DNA from: JAHEGP01 sp963751595
Lineage (GTDB): Bacteria > Pseudomonadota > Gammaproteobacteria > Pseudomonadales > JAHEGP01
Reading direction: 5' to 3'
Length of the DNA: 64,000 bases
Assembly (NCBI GenBank): GCA_963751595.1
Contig: CAVVVC010000001.1
Span: forward strand, 1,426,001 to 1,490,000
Shown piece by piece: positions 26,761-34,309 of the stretch (within the stretch, counting starts at the first letter, position 1; each line of letters starts with the position of its first letter). Made by a program: the position numbers and the translations under genes. The notes below the pieces were generated by a model. It was not told where the DNA came from and searched no databases. It saw only the letters and a list, made by a program, of their open reading frames with translations.

Positions 26761-29700
26761 GTGTCCTCTCTACTCCCGCTGGAGCCTGCCCCCGGGCCCG
26801 GCGCCAGCAAGACCCTGCTACCACTGCCTGGTGATAGCGATGCGCTGGCAATCGCCGAAGCGAGCCTCGCCAGCGGTCGCCTCACGGTGGTGATAACCGC
26901 AGATACGGCGCACTCCGAAGCGCTGCAACAGTCCACTGCGTTTTTTGCCGGCAATGCCCTCTCGGTGCTGCATTTTCCCGACCGGGAGACACTGCCCTAC
27001 GACAGCTTCTCGCCACACCAGGACATCACCTCCGAGCGCCTCCTCAGTCTTCACCAATTACCCCAGCGGGAGCGGGGCATTCTCATTATCCCCGTCAGCG
27101 CCCTGATGCACCGACTGCCGCCGCCGGACTGGGTGTTGCAGAACAGCCTGATGCTGGCCTGCGGGGATGAAATCAGCAGGGACCAACTGCGGGATCAGCT
27201 CAACCTCGCCGGCTACCGCTGTGTTGACACGGTGCTGGAGCACGGTGAGTACGCGGTGCGAGGATCCCTGGTCGACCTGTTTCCCATGGGCAGTCAAACG
27301 CCCTATCGAGTGGACTTTCTGGACGACGAAATCGAGAGCCTGCGCAGCTTCGATCCCGAAACCCAGCGCACGCTGGAAAAAATCGCCGAGATTCGCCTCC
27401 TGCCGGCGCTGGAGATGCCGCTGACCGATGCATCAATCAAGCATTTCAAGGCGCAGTGGCACAGTCGATTCCACGTCGACCATCGTGCGTGCCCGCTGTA
27501 CCGGGATGTCGCGGACGGACTCGCGCCACCGGGCATCGAATACTACCTGCCGCTTTTTTTTGAGACTACCGCGCTGCTTGACCGCTATCTCCCGGCGGAT
27601 TGCCTGGTGCTGGTGGAGCAAGGGGTGCATGCGGCGGCGGAGCGTTTCTGGAAGGATGTCAACGCACGCTACCGCGATCTCAATATCGACCCCAGGCGTC
27701 CTCTGCTGCCCCCCGGGGAACTGTTTGCCAGCACCGAAGAGCTGTTCGCCGCTCTGAAGCAGTATCCCCGCCTTGAACTGGCTGCAGCAGCGAGCCAGAC
27801 CCCGCCCAAACACCCGGTGACAATGCCGCTGGAACCCTGTCCGGACCTGATCGCCGATGGCCGCAAAAAGCAGCCCTGGGAAAAGCTGCAGACCTTTATC
27901 GACGGCTGGGAGGGCCGGGTTTTGTTTACCGCCGACTCTGCCGGCCGGCGGGAAATCCTGCTGGAACAACTGGCGCGCTGCGGGATCAAGCCCCAGGGCG
28001 TCAGCGGATGGAAAGACTTTATTGCGTTGCAACCCGACTGCGCCATCACCGTTGCACCGCTGCAAAACGGCTTCTTACTCGACCAGCGCATTGCCATCAT
28101 TCCCGAGGCGGCACTGCTGGGAAACCGGGTAGCGCAGCTCAAGCGCGAAGCCAGAACCCAGGATGCCGCAGTCGCCGTCATCCTCAACCTGGCGGAGCTG
28201 CGGATCGGCTCACCGGTGGTGCATATTGAACATGGCGTCGGCCGCTACCTGGGCCTTGAGTGCCTGGAGGTCGACGGCGAGCCCTGCGAATTCCTGCTGC
28301 TGCAATACGCCGAGGACGCCAAGCTCTATGTGCCGGTATCGTCGCTACACCTCATCAATCGCTACACCGGCGTCGAAGACGACAATGCTCCCCTGCATCG
28401 GCTCGGTAGCGATAACTGGAAACGGGAACGGGAAAAAGCGGCTCGCCAGGTGCGGGATGCCGCCGCCGAGTTGCTGGAAATCTACGCACGCCGTGCCGCT
28501 CGCCACGGCCAGGCCCTGAAAGTCGACGAAGAGAGCTACCGCGCCTTCGCAGCGGGCTTCCCCTTCGAAGAGACCGACGACCAACTGAATGCCATCCAGT
28601 CGGTGATTGAGGATATGGCGAAAACCACGCCCATGGACCGCCTGGTCTGTGGCGATGTCGGCTTCGGCAAAACCGAGGTCGCGATGCGGGCGGCATTCGT
28701 CGCGGCCCAGAACGGCAGCCAGGTAGCCGTGCTGGTGCCCACAACCTTGCTCGCTCAGCAACACTACGACAGCTTTCGCGACCGCTTCGCCGACTGGCCC
28801 GTCACCATTGAAGTCATGTCCCGGTTTCGCAGCGCCAAGCAACAGGCTGAGGCCAAGGAGCGTATAGCCGCCGGAAAGGCGGATATCGTGATCGGCACCC
28901 ACAAACTGTTACAAGGCGATATTACCTACAAGAATCTCGGGCTGGTAATCGTCGATGAGGAGCATCGCTTCGGCGTCCGCCAGAAAGATATGCTCAAAGC
29001 ATTGCGGGCCGAGATCGATATTCTCACCCTGACGGCGACGCCCATTCCCCGCACCCTGAACATGTCGCTGTCAGGCATGCGCGACCTGTCAATTATCGCC
29101 ACTCCCCCCGCCCGCCGGCTGGCAATCAGGACCTTTGTGCGGGAGCTGGACAAAGCGGTCATCAAAGAGGCCATGATGCGTGAACTCCTGCGTGGCGGCC
29201 AGGTGTACTTCGTCCATAACGATGTCGCCACAATCGATCGCACCGCCCGGGACCTTGGCGAGCTGGTGCCCGAGGCGCGGATCGCCGTGGGCCACGGCCA
29301 GATGCGAGAGAGCGAACTGGAGCAGGTGATGAGCGACTTTCATCACAAGACCTTCAATGTCCTGGTGTGCACGACCATTATCGAGACCGGTATCGATATA
29401 CCCTCCGCCAACACCATCATCATCGAGCGGGCCGATAAATTCGGGCTCGCGCAGCTTCATCAACTCCGCGGCAGGGTCGGTCGATCGCACCACCAGGCCT
29501 ATGCTTACCTGATGACCCCCCACCACAAGGCCATGTCGGCGGACGCCGTGAAGCGGCTGGAAGCCATTGCCGAAGCCCAGGAACTGGGTGCCGGCTTCGT
29601 GCTCGCCAGCCACGACCTGGAAATTCGCGGCACGGGCGAGCTGCTCGGTGACGAACAGAGCGGACACATCCAGAAGATTGGTTTCTCGCTGTATATGGAC

Positions 29701-30213
29701 ATGCTGGACCGGGCGGTAAAATCCCTCAAACAGGGCAAGACCCTGGATGCCCGTAGCATGCCCGTCCACGACACCCAGGTTAACCTCAATATTGCCGCTA
29801 TCATACCCGACGACTACCTGCCAGACGTGCACACCCGACTGACGCTGTACAAGCGCATTGCCAATGCCACCACCCATGCAGACCTCCACGCCCTGCAGGT
29901 CGAAATGATCGACCGCTTCGGGCTGCTCCCCGAGTTCACCCGGCAGCTATTCGAGGCCACAGCCCTGAAGCTGGAAGCGGAGCGCCTTGGCATCAACAAG
30001 ATCGAGGCCAACGCCCGGGGGGGCAAGCTGGTGTTCGATCAGGATACGCCGGTGGACCCGATGGCACTGGTAACCATCGTCCAATCCGACCCAGCCGGTT
30101 TTCGCCTGGAGGCTGGGAACCAACTGCGTTTCTCGGCCAGGCTCGAGGGCGCCCAGCAGCGGATCGACTTTGTCCGTGGCGTGCTTGAGAAAATGCTGCC
30201 CGAAGCGTCATAA
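26761..30213 (+). CDS. mfd: Transcription-repair coupling factor
   Basis: Mfd removes RNA polymerase stalled at lesions and recruits UvrA. The 1150-aa protein has the UvrB-homology N-terminal module (LPYDSFSPHQDITSERL), the polymerase-interaction domain (VHIEHGVGRYLGLE near residue 490), and the RecG-like translocase with CGDVGFGKTEVAMRA (Walker A), DEEHRFG and RGRVGRSHHQAY. The C-terminal TRCF domain (HTRLTLYKRI) follows. The frame is open from 26617, but the GTG at 26761 gives the E. coli length (1148) and fits the promoter. Its partner uvrC is also in the window. Confidence 0.95.
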   Translation: MSSLLPLEPAPGPGASKTLLPLPGDSDALAIAEASLASGRLTVVITADTAHSEALQQSTAFFAGNALSVLHFPDRETLPYDSFSPHQDITSERLLSLHQLPQRERGILIIPVSALMHRLPPPDWVLQNSLMLACGDEISRDQLRDQLNLAGYRCVDTVLEHGEYAVRGSLVDLFPMGSQTPYRVDFLDDEIESLRSFDPETQRTLEKIAEIRLLPALEMPLTDASIKHFKAQWHSRFHVDHRACPLYRDVADGLAPPGIEYYLPLFFETTALLDRYLPADCLVLVEQGVHAAAERFWKDVNARYRDLNIDPRRPLLPPGELFASTEELFAALKQYPRLELAAAASQTPPKHPVTMPLEPCPDLIADGRKKQPWEKLQTFIDGWEGRVLFTADSAGRREILLEQLARCGIKPQGVSGWKDFIALQPDCAITVAPLQNGFLLDQRIAIIPEAALLGNRVAQLKREARTQDAAVAVILNLAELRIGSPVVHIEHGVGRYLGLECLEVDGEPCEFLLLQYAEDAKLYVPVSSLHLINRYTGVEDDNAPLHRLGSDNWKREREKAARQVRDAAAELLEIYARRAARHGQALKVDEESYRAFAAGFPFEETDDQLNAIQSVIEDMAKTTPMDRLVCGDVGFGKTEVAMRAAFVAAQNGSQVAVLVPTTLLAQQHYDSFRDRFADWPVTIEVMSRFRSAKQQAEAKERIAAGKADIVIGTHKLLQGDITYKNLGLVIVDEEHRFGVRQKDMLKALRAEIDILTLTATPIPRTLNMSLSGMRDLSIIATPPARRLAIRTFVRELDKAVIKEAMMRELLRGGQVYFVHNDVATIDRTARDLGELVPEARIAVGHGQMRESELEQVMSDFHHKTFNVLVCTTIIETGIDIPSANTIIIERADKFGLAQLHQLRGRVGRSHHQAYAYLMTPHHKAMSADAVKRLEAIAEAQELGAGFVLASHDLEIRGTGELLGDEQSGHIQKIGFSLYMDMLDRAVKSLKQGKTLDARSMPVHDTQVNLNIAAIIPDDYLPDVHTRLTLYKRIANATTHADLHALQVEMIDRFGLLPEFTRQLFEATALKLEAERLGINKIEANARGGKLVFDQDTPVDPMALVTIVQSDPAGFRLEAGNQLRFSARLEGAQQRIDFVRGVLEKMLPEAS

Positions 30214-30242
30214 TGGCGCCCCTCAAGGAAAGGAAGCGACCC

Positions 30243-30998
30243 ATGCGTTACCTGCTCTCCCTGCTGCTGGCAAGCCTGCTGGCATCACCCGTGGCCCGGG
30301 CCCAGGACGATGACCCCTATGCTGGCAAGCCCCGCTGGTTCCAGTTCGAGGTGCTGTTTTTCCGCAACCTCGCCGGGGCAGCACAATACGAGGAAAGCTG
30401 GCTCACAGTGATCAATTTAAGCATGGCGCAACCCAGCTACGTCATGCCGGACCTGGGTAGCGGCAGTGCCGAATTCAGGCAGTGGCAGGCACCCGGGCCG
30501 ATCCGCGGACCGGAGTTCAATACACCCCCCGGCTATATGCTGCAGTACCGCAGGGCGAATGCCGCAGATGCCAAGATGCAGGCACTGCGCACCAAGCTGC
30601 AGGGCCGTGGTAACTACAAGGTCATCGACTTTCGGGCGTGGCGCGCGCAACTGGCAAGCGATGGTACGCCCATCTACTTTCATGTTGCCGCCGGCAATAC
30701 CACCCGCCAGTTCCCCGAACTGGAGGGTTATATCGGCTTCCAGCTCAAGCGCTATCTCCACGTTGATGCCAACCTGTGGTGGGGTGACTATACCCAGCCG
30801 GCCCCGGTTGCGGAGGGCAGCCCAGATGCCAACGGGTCCGCAAGTCCGGGGGCCGCTGATCGCTATGATTTGCGCAGGGTCGCGCGGGCCGGTCATATCG
30901 TAGAACAGCGGCGACTGCGCAGCGGCGAAACCCACTATTTCGATCACCCGCTGTTCGGCATGTTGGTGCGCATCAGCCCATGGCAGGCCACACCGTGA
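30243..30998 (+). CDS. csiV: CsiV-family periplasmic protein
   Basis: The 251-aa protein has a signal peptide (LLSLLLASLLASPVARA) and the look of the CsiV family, whose Shewanella member binds peptidoglycan and stimulates secretion stress control. The core WFQFEVLFFRN near residue 35 and the C-terminal YFDHPLFGMLVRISP are typical of proteins encoded after mfd. I chose the ATG at 30243, which has an AAGGAAAGGA site. It starts 29 bases after the mfd stop. Confidence 0.82.
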   Translation: MRYLLSLLLASLLASPVARAQDDDPYAGKPRWFQFEVLFFRNLAGAAQYEESWLTVINLSMAQPSYVMPDLGSGSAEFRQWQAPGPIRGPEFNTPPGYMLQYRRANAADAKMQALRTKLQGRGNYKVIDFRAWRAQLASDGTPIYFHVAAGNTTRQFPELEGYIGFQLKRYLHVDANLWWGDYTQPAPVAEGSPDANGSASPGAADRYDLRRVARAGHIVEQRRLRSGETHYFDHPLFGMLVRISPWQATP

Positions 30999-31011
30999 CA
31001 GTAGCACCGAA

Positions 31012-31764
31012 TCAGCGCTCGGGATTCATGGACAGGCGCTTGAGTATTGCAATCGACCGCGGCATATTGCGGCGAACGACCTCCTCCATGCCGGCCAGGT
31101 CAATCGCGCCGGCAGCGCAACCCGCAGCCCAGTTCACCACCAGGCATAAAGCGCTGTAGGCAATTCCCAACTCACGGGCGAGCGCTGCTTCCGGCATTGC
31201 TGTCATCCCGACGATATCGCAGCCATCACCCTGCAGACGCCTGATTTCCGCGGCGCTTTCCAGTCTCGGCCCCTGGGTACAACCGTAGGTGCCGCCTTCT
31301 TGCAGGGCGAGTCCCTCGGCGGCTGCCGCGCCGGCGAGCCTTGACATGAGGGTTGCGTCAAAGGGGAAGGTAAAGTCGACATGCTCGGTCTTGCTGCTGC
31401 GTGCATCGTAGAGACTGTGCTCCCGTCCCCAGGTGTAATCGATGATCTGGTCCGGCATCACCCAGCTACCGGGTGCCATCGCCGGCGAAATACCGCCGAC
31501 GATGTTGATCGTGATGATGTGCGTTGCACCCAGCAACTGCAGGGCCGAAATATTTGCCCGATAGTTAATCGCATGGGGCGGGATATGACGCCTGTGGCCG
31601 TGGCGGGCGAGGAACAACAGCTTGGCACCCTGACCGAGGCGCCCTTCCAGCACGGCTGCACTGGGCTCGCCATAGGGTGTCGTCGGTTGCAGCGCAGACA
31701 CATCCCCGAGATCGTGGATGTCGAACAAACCACTACCACCGATTACCGCCAGTTTTGCCGTCAT
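31012..31764 (-). CDS. mtiP: S-methyl-5'-thioinosine/methylthioadenosine phosphorylase
   Basis: This 250-aa enzyme is of the MTA/purine nucleoside phosphorylase family. It has IGGSGLF at the N-terminus (phosphate loop), ARHGHRRHIPPHAINYRANI near residue 55, and GGTYGCTQGPRLES and GMTAMPEAALARE (substrate site). In Pseudomonas the orthologue at this locus acts on methylthioinosine, so I prefer mtiP over mtnP, but sequence alone does not settle the substrate. The ATG at 31764 matches the family start; the frame extends to 31836. It ends convergently with csiV. Confidence 0.88.
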   Translation of the reverse strand: MTAKLAVIGGSGLFDIHDLGDVSALQPTTPYGEPSAAVLEGRLGQGAKLLFLARHGHRRHIPPHAINYRANISALQLLGATHIITINIVGGISPAMAPGSWVMPDQIIDYTWGREHSLYDARSSKTEHVDFTFPFDATLMSRLAGAAAAEGLALQEGGTYGCTQGPRLESAAEIRRLQGDGCDIVGMTAMPEAALARELGIAYSALCLVVNWAAGCAAGAIDLAGMEEVVRRNMPRSIAILKRLSMNPER

Positions 31765-31974
31765 TGATTCAGCCTCTGCCCTTGCGCCTGAGTTAACATC
31801 GCGGAAGGTTCGGGTGCCGCGAAAGTGGCAGCGCATTCAGTACCCGAAAACACCGAGCGCCGCCCCCTTATAGTATTCGGGAGCAAAAAATATTTCTGCA
31901 ACTACTAATTGGTATTTGGCTTCGGGTGGCGGTTACCTGTTCAATAACTCAAAACTGACCCGAGCGAGAAAACG

Positions 31975-32292
31975 ATGAGCAAAATAACGGCTACCGTCGG
32001 CAGTTGGTATCACGAAACCAGCCAGCATCTCGTCTTTGAAGTCGTTGCCATCGATGAAGATGCCGGGACAATCGAGTTACAGCACCTGGACGGCGAGATC
32101 GACGAATTCGAGGCCGAAACCTGGGAAGAGCTGGAATTGTCGGAAATAGAACCTCCCGAGGACTGGCGAAACGGCTACGAGCTCAGCGAAGAAGACAGCA
32201 CCGACAGCGATGCAGTCCTTCGACCCAATGTCAGCGGTAGTCCCCTCAATGCCATTGAGCCCGACATCACCAATGGCTTGATTGACGACTAA
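31975..32292 (+). CDS. Small acidic DUF6763-type protein
   Basis: This 105-aa protein is very acidic. Its N-terminal half, GSWYHETSQHLVFEVVAIDEDAG and LDGEIDEFEAETWEEL, resembles the DUF6763 proteins found near lexA in gammaproteobacteria. The C-terminal 30 residues are low in motif content. No catalytic residue or membrane helix is visible. It lies upstream of lexA but has its own start and a 186-base gap before lexA, which has its own promoter. Confidence 0.7.
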   Translation: MSKITATVGSWYHETSQHLVFEVVAIDEDAGTIELQHLDGEIDEFEAETWEELELSEIEPPEDWRNGYELSEEDSTDSDAVLRPNVSGSPLNAIEPDITNGLIDD

Positions 32293-32413
32293 CGCTTGCT
32301 GGGCGGCGGGCGGGGTTGGCGAGCAGCCAACCCTGCACAGCCTGCCAAGGCAGGTCCTGACCCCGATGACCCCCGCATCCGCAGAAATTGCGCACCCTGG
32401 CCCGTCCCGGGTA

Positions 32414-32465
32414 TTGTCAAACACCATGAGCTGTATATACTGACAGTTACTGTATATTCATTCAC
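32414..32465 (+). promoter_or_regulatory. lexA promoter with two LexA boxes
   Basis: TTGTCA (32414-32419) and TATACT (32436-32441) are spaced by 16 bases. A LexA box of the form CTG-N10-CAG covers 32431-32446 and overlaps the -10 element. A second, one-mismatch box (CTG-N10-CAC) follows at 32450-32465. Together these predict strong self-repression of lexA, lifted during the SOS response. Confidence 0.85.
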
Positions 32466-32478
32466 TGTTCGGTGCATT

Positions 32479-33075
32479 ATGGAAAAATTGACGGCAAGGC
32501 AAACACAGGTGCTCGAGTTGATCAGGCATCATATCGAGTCCACCGGTTTCCCTCCAACCCGCGCAGACATCGCCCGCGAGCTGGGGTTTCGCTCGGCCAA
32601 CGCCGCCGAGGAGCATCTGCGCGCACTGGCTCGCAAGGGCGCCATCGAAATGGTTCCCGGCACCTCCCGTGGCATCCGCTTGCCGGAGGCAAAAGGAATA
32701 CCAATTGTCGGCCAGGTTGCTGCCGGCAACCCGATACTGGCCGCCGAACAGGTTGAAGACTACTGCGACATTAGCCCTGACTTTTTCCGTCCCAGGGCCG
32801 ACTTCCTCCTCAATGTAAAAGGCATGAGCATGCGGGACGCCGGCATTCTTGACGGTGATCTGCTGGCTGTGCATAAAACCGCTGAGGCCCGCAACGGCCA
32901 GATCGTAGTGGCCCGGCTTGAAGATGAAGTAACCGTCAAACGGCTCCAGCGCACCCGTAACAAGCATCAACTGCTACTGATGCCTGAAAACCCTGATTTC
33001 GAACCCATCGACGTGGACCTGCGTGAACAGCAGTGCAGCATCGAAGGCATCAGTGTCGGCGTAATCCGGCGTTGA
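32479..33075 (+). CDS. lexA: LexA repressor
   Basis: LexA represses SOS genes and cleaves itself when RecA filaments form. The 198-aa protein has the winged-helix DNA-binding domain (TARQTQVLELI, GFPPTRADIARELGFRS), the Ala-Gly cleavage site in GQVAAGNP near residue 84, the catalytic Ser in GMSMRDAG near 120 and the Lys in LAVHKTAEA near 157. The frame is open from 32296, but the ATG at 32479 gives the family start MEKLTARQ. It has its own LexA boxes. The sulA gene that follows lexA in Pseudomonas is absent. Confidence 0.97.
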   Translation: MEKLTARQTQVLELIRHHIESTGFPPTRADIARELGFRSANAAEEHLRALARKGAIEMVPGTSRGIRLPEAKGIPIVGQVAAGNPILAAEQVEDYCDISPDFFRPRADFLLNVKGMSMRDAGILDGDLLAVHKTAEARNGQIVVARLEDEVTVKRLQRTRNKHQLLLMPENPDFEPIDVDLREQQCSIEGISVGVIRR

Positions 33076-33275
33076 TCCTTGCGGCATGCGCGCCGGGGAA
33101 TCGAGAGTTTTCCGGGGCCGGGGTTTTTTTGGTTGCCCACCGGGTTGCGCCCCTGAAAGAGCAGAACGTTGAAAAGGGGACCCTGGGCAGACCTTGCAAG
33201 ACGATGCAGCCGCCCTGGGGGTTCAGCTAGTCTACAACCACCGTGGGATCGTTATCCCTGCGGCCGGTGTTGACG

Positions 33276-33403
33276 TACCGGCTTGGTATTCATCTACCAG
33301 CTTATGTGTTCATCTACCGGCTTTTGTATTCATCTACCGGCTTATGTGTTCATCTACCGGCTTGTCTGTTCATCTAAGGGCTTGTCTGTTCATCTACGGG
33401 CTT
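33276..33403. repeat. 20-bp tandem repeat array
   Basis: Six consecutive 20-base units fill 33281-33400, with partial units on both sides. Each unit has the form CTT-N5-TTCATCTACCGG, and variation falls mainly in the N5 and in the last three bases. The period is not a multiple of three, so it does not encode a peptide repeat, and there are no spacers as in CRISPR. The array ends exactly at the stop codon of the 83-aa minus-strand gene. The rest of 33076-33275 shows a T-rich stretch after lexA but no gene. Confidence 0.9.
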
Positions 33404-33653
33404 AGTGCAGAACAGTGTTTTGAATCATGTCACCGCTGTCCATTACCGCCTGATCGGCCTGCTCGGTCAACTCTGCAAACGCCTGTATGCCTGCCTGTAT
33501 CATTGCCTTCGCCACCTCCAGCTTCATAAACGGCATGTGTTCGGCCGCCTCGTCTGAAAACCGTATCGTCACCATCGGGCTGTCTTCGCCGTCTGCCGGC
33601 TGCAGCACGATGTCGCCATTTTTGAGCTCAACAATTTCAAGCACCGAAGACAC
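33402..33653 (-). CDS. Small conserved protein of unknown function
   Basis: The 83-aa reading starts at a GTG five bases after a perfect AGGAGG site and reads SSVLEIVELKNGDIVLQPADGEDSPMVTIRF. Similar short proteins sit between lexA and topA in pseudomonads. It looks like a small beta-rich, cytosolic protein with an amphipathic C-terminal helix and no motif I can assign. The open frame extends to 33731, but the strong ribosome site favours 33653. Its stop codon abuts the tandem array. Confidence 0.78.
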   Translation of the reverse strand: MSSVLEIVELKNGDIVLQPADGEDSPMVTIRFSDEAAEHMPFMKLEVAKAMIQAGIQAFAELTEQADQAVMDSGDMIQNTVLH

Positions 33654-33814
33654 ATAAACCTCCTGACCCGATAAGTAAAACCCGTTATAACATCTGCCAC
33701 GACCCGGTGGCAAGGCGACGCCGTGGTGCATAATTGCGGCAAGGAGCAGGGCTGGATGCAGATAACGGCGTTACCGGTTCAAGCCGTCACGCCTGAATCC
33801 ACTAACTCCGGGTC

Positions 33815-34309
33815 TCAGTATTCCAGCATATCGCCGCGCAGGCGCTCGACAAATTGCTCCAGCTCCGCCAGGTACTCGCCGAGGGTAGCGCAATCCGGAA
33901 TCGGGCTCTCCCGGCCACTGCTGGATATCAAGTTTGCCGATACCGGCGCGGGGGCCTCGTCGACCATCCGCGCCGCCGCTTGCGCCCCCTGCAGCAAGCT
34001 GCTGAGCCAACTGCTGCGGTCCGCCTCGAGGTTTGCGCATTCGCGCACCGCCGCGGGGGAATAATCGCTGTAGGCGGCGGCCAGGGTAATCGCGTCGTGA
34101 TACTGCTCCGCCGCATTGGGCAACAGGTGCTCGTCGGTGGCGATCTCAGCCAGAAAGCAGCGGTAAGCGGCCGCCCCGTGCCAGAGGGCAGACTCCAGCA
34201 GCGCCAGGCGCTGCTGGGCCTGTGCTGGCAAATCCCGCGCCCACTCCAGGTGCCAGCGCGAAAAGGCCAGTTTTTGATTCGCCCGGCGCTGATAGGCGCG
34301 CTGGGTCAA
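33815..34309 (-). CDS. DUF6586-type protein of unknown function
   Basis: The 164-aa protein reads LTQRAYQRRANQKLAFSRWHLEW at its start and is mostly alpha-helical, resembling DUF6586 proteins of the lexA-topA region. I chose the TTG at 34309, which overlaps the topA stop as TTGA and is preceded by AGGAG; this implies translational coupling to topA. No signal peptide, membrane helix or catalytic motif is visible. Confidence 0.72.
   Translation of the reverse strand: MTQRAYQRRANQKLAFSRWHLEWARDLPAQAQQRLALLESALWHGAAAYRCFLAEIATDEHLLPNAAEQYHDAITLAAAYSDYSPAAVRECANLEADRSSWLSSLLQGAQAAARMVDEAPAPVSANLISSSGRESPIPDCATLGEYLAELEQFVERLRGDMLEY

Noticed and set aside
33276..33403. CRISPR array
   Set aside because: The repeats are directly adjacent with no spacers, and no cas genes are present.
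33194..33529. 111-aa frame running through the tandem array
   Set aside because: The 20-base period shifts frame in every unit and the composition is not protein-like; it also overlaps a better-supported minus-strand gene.
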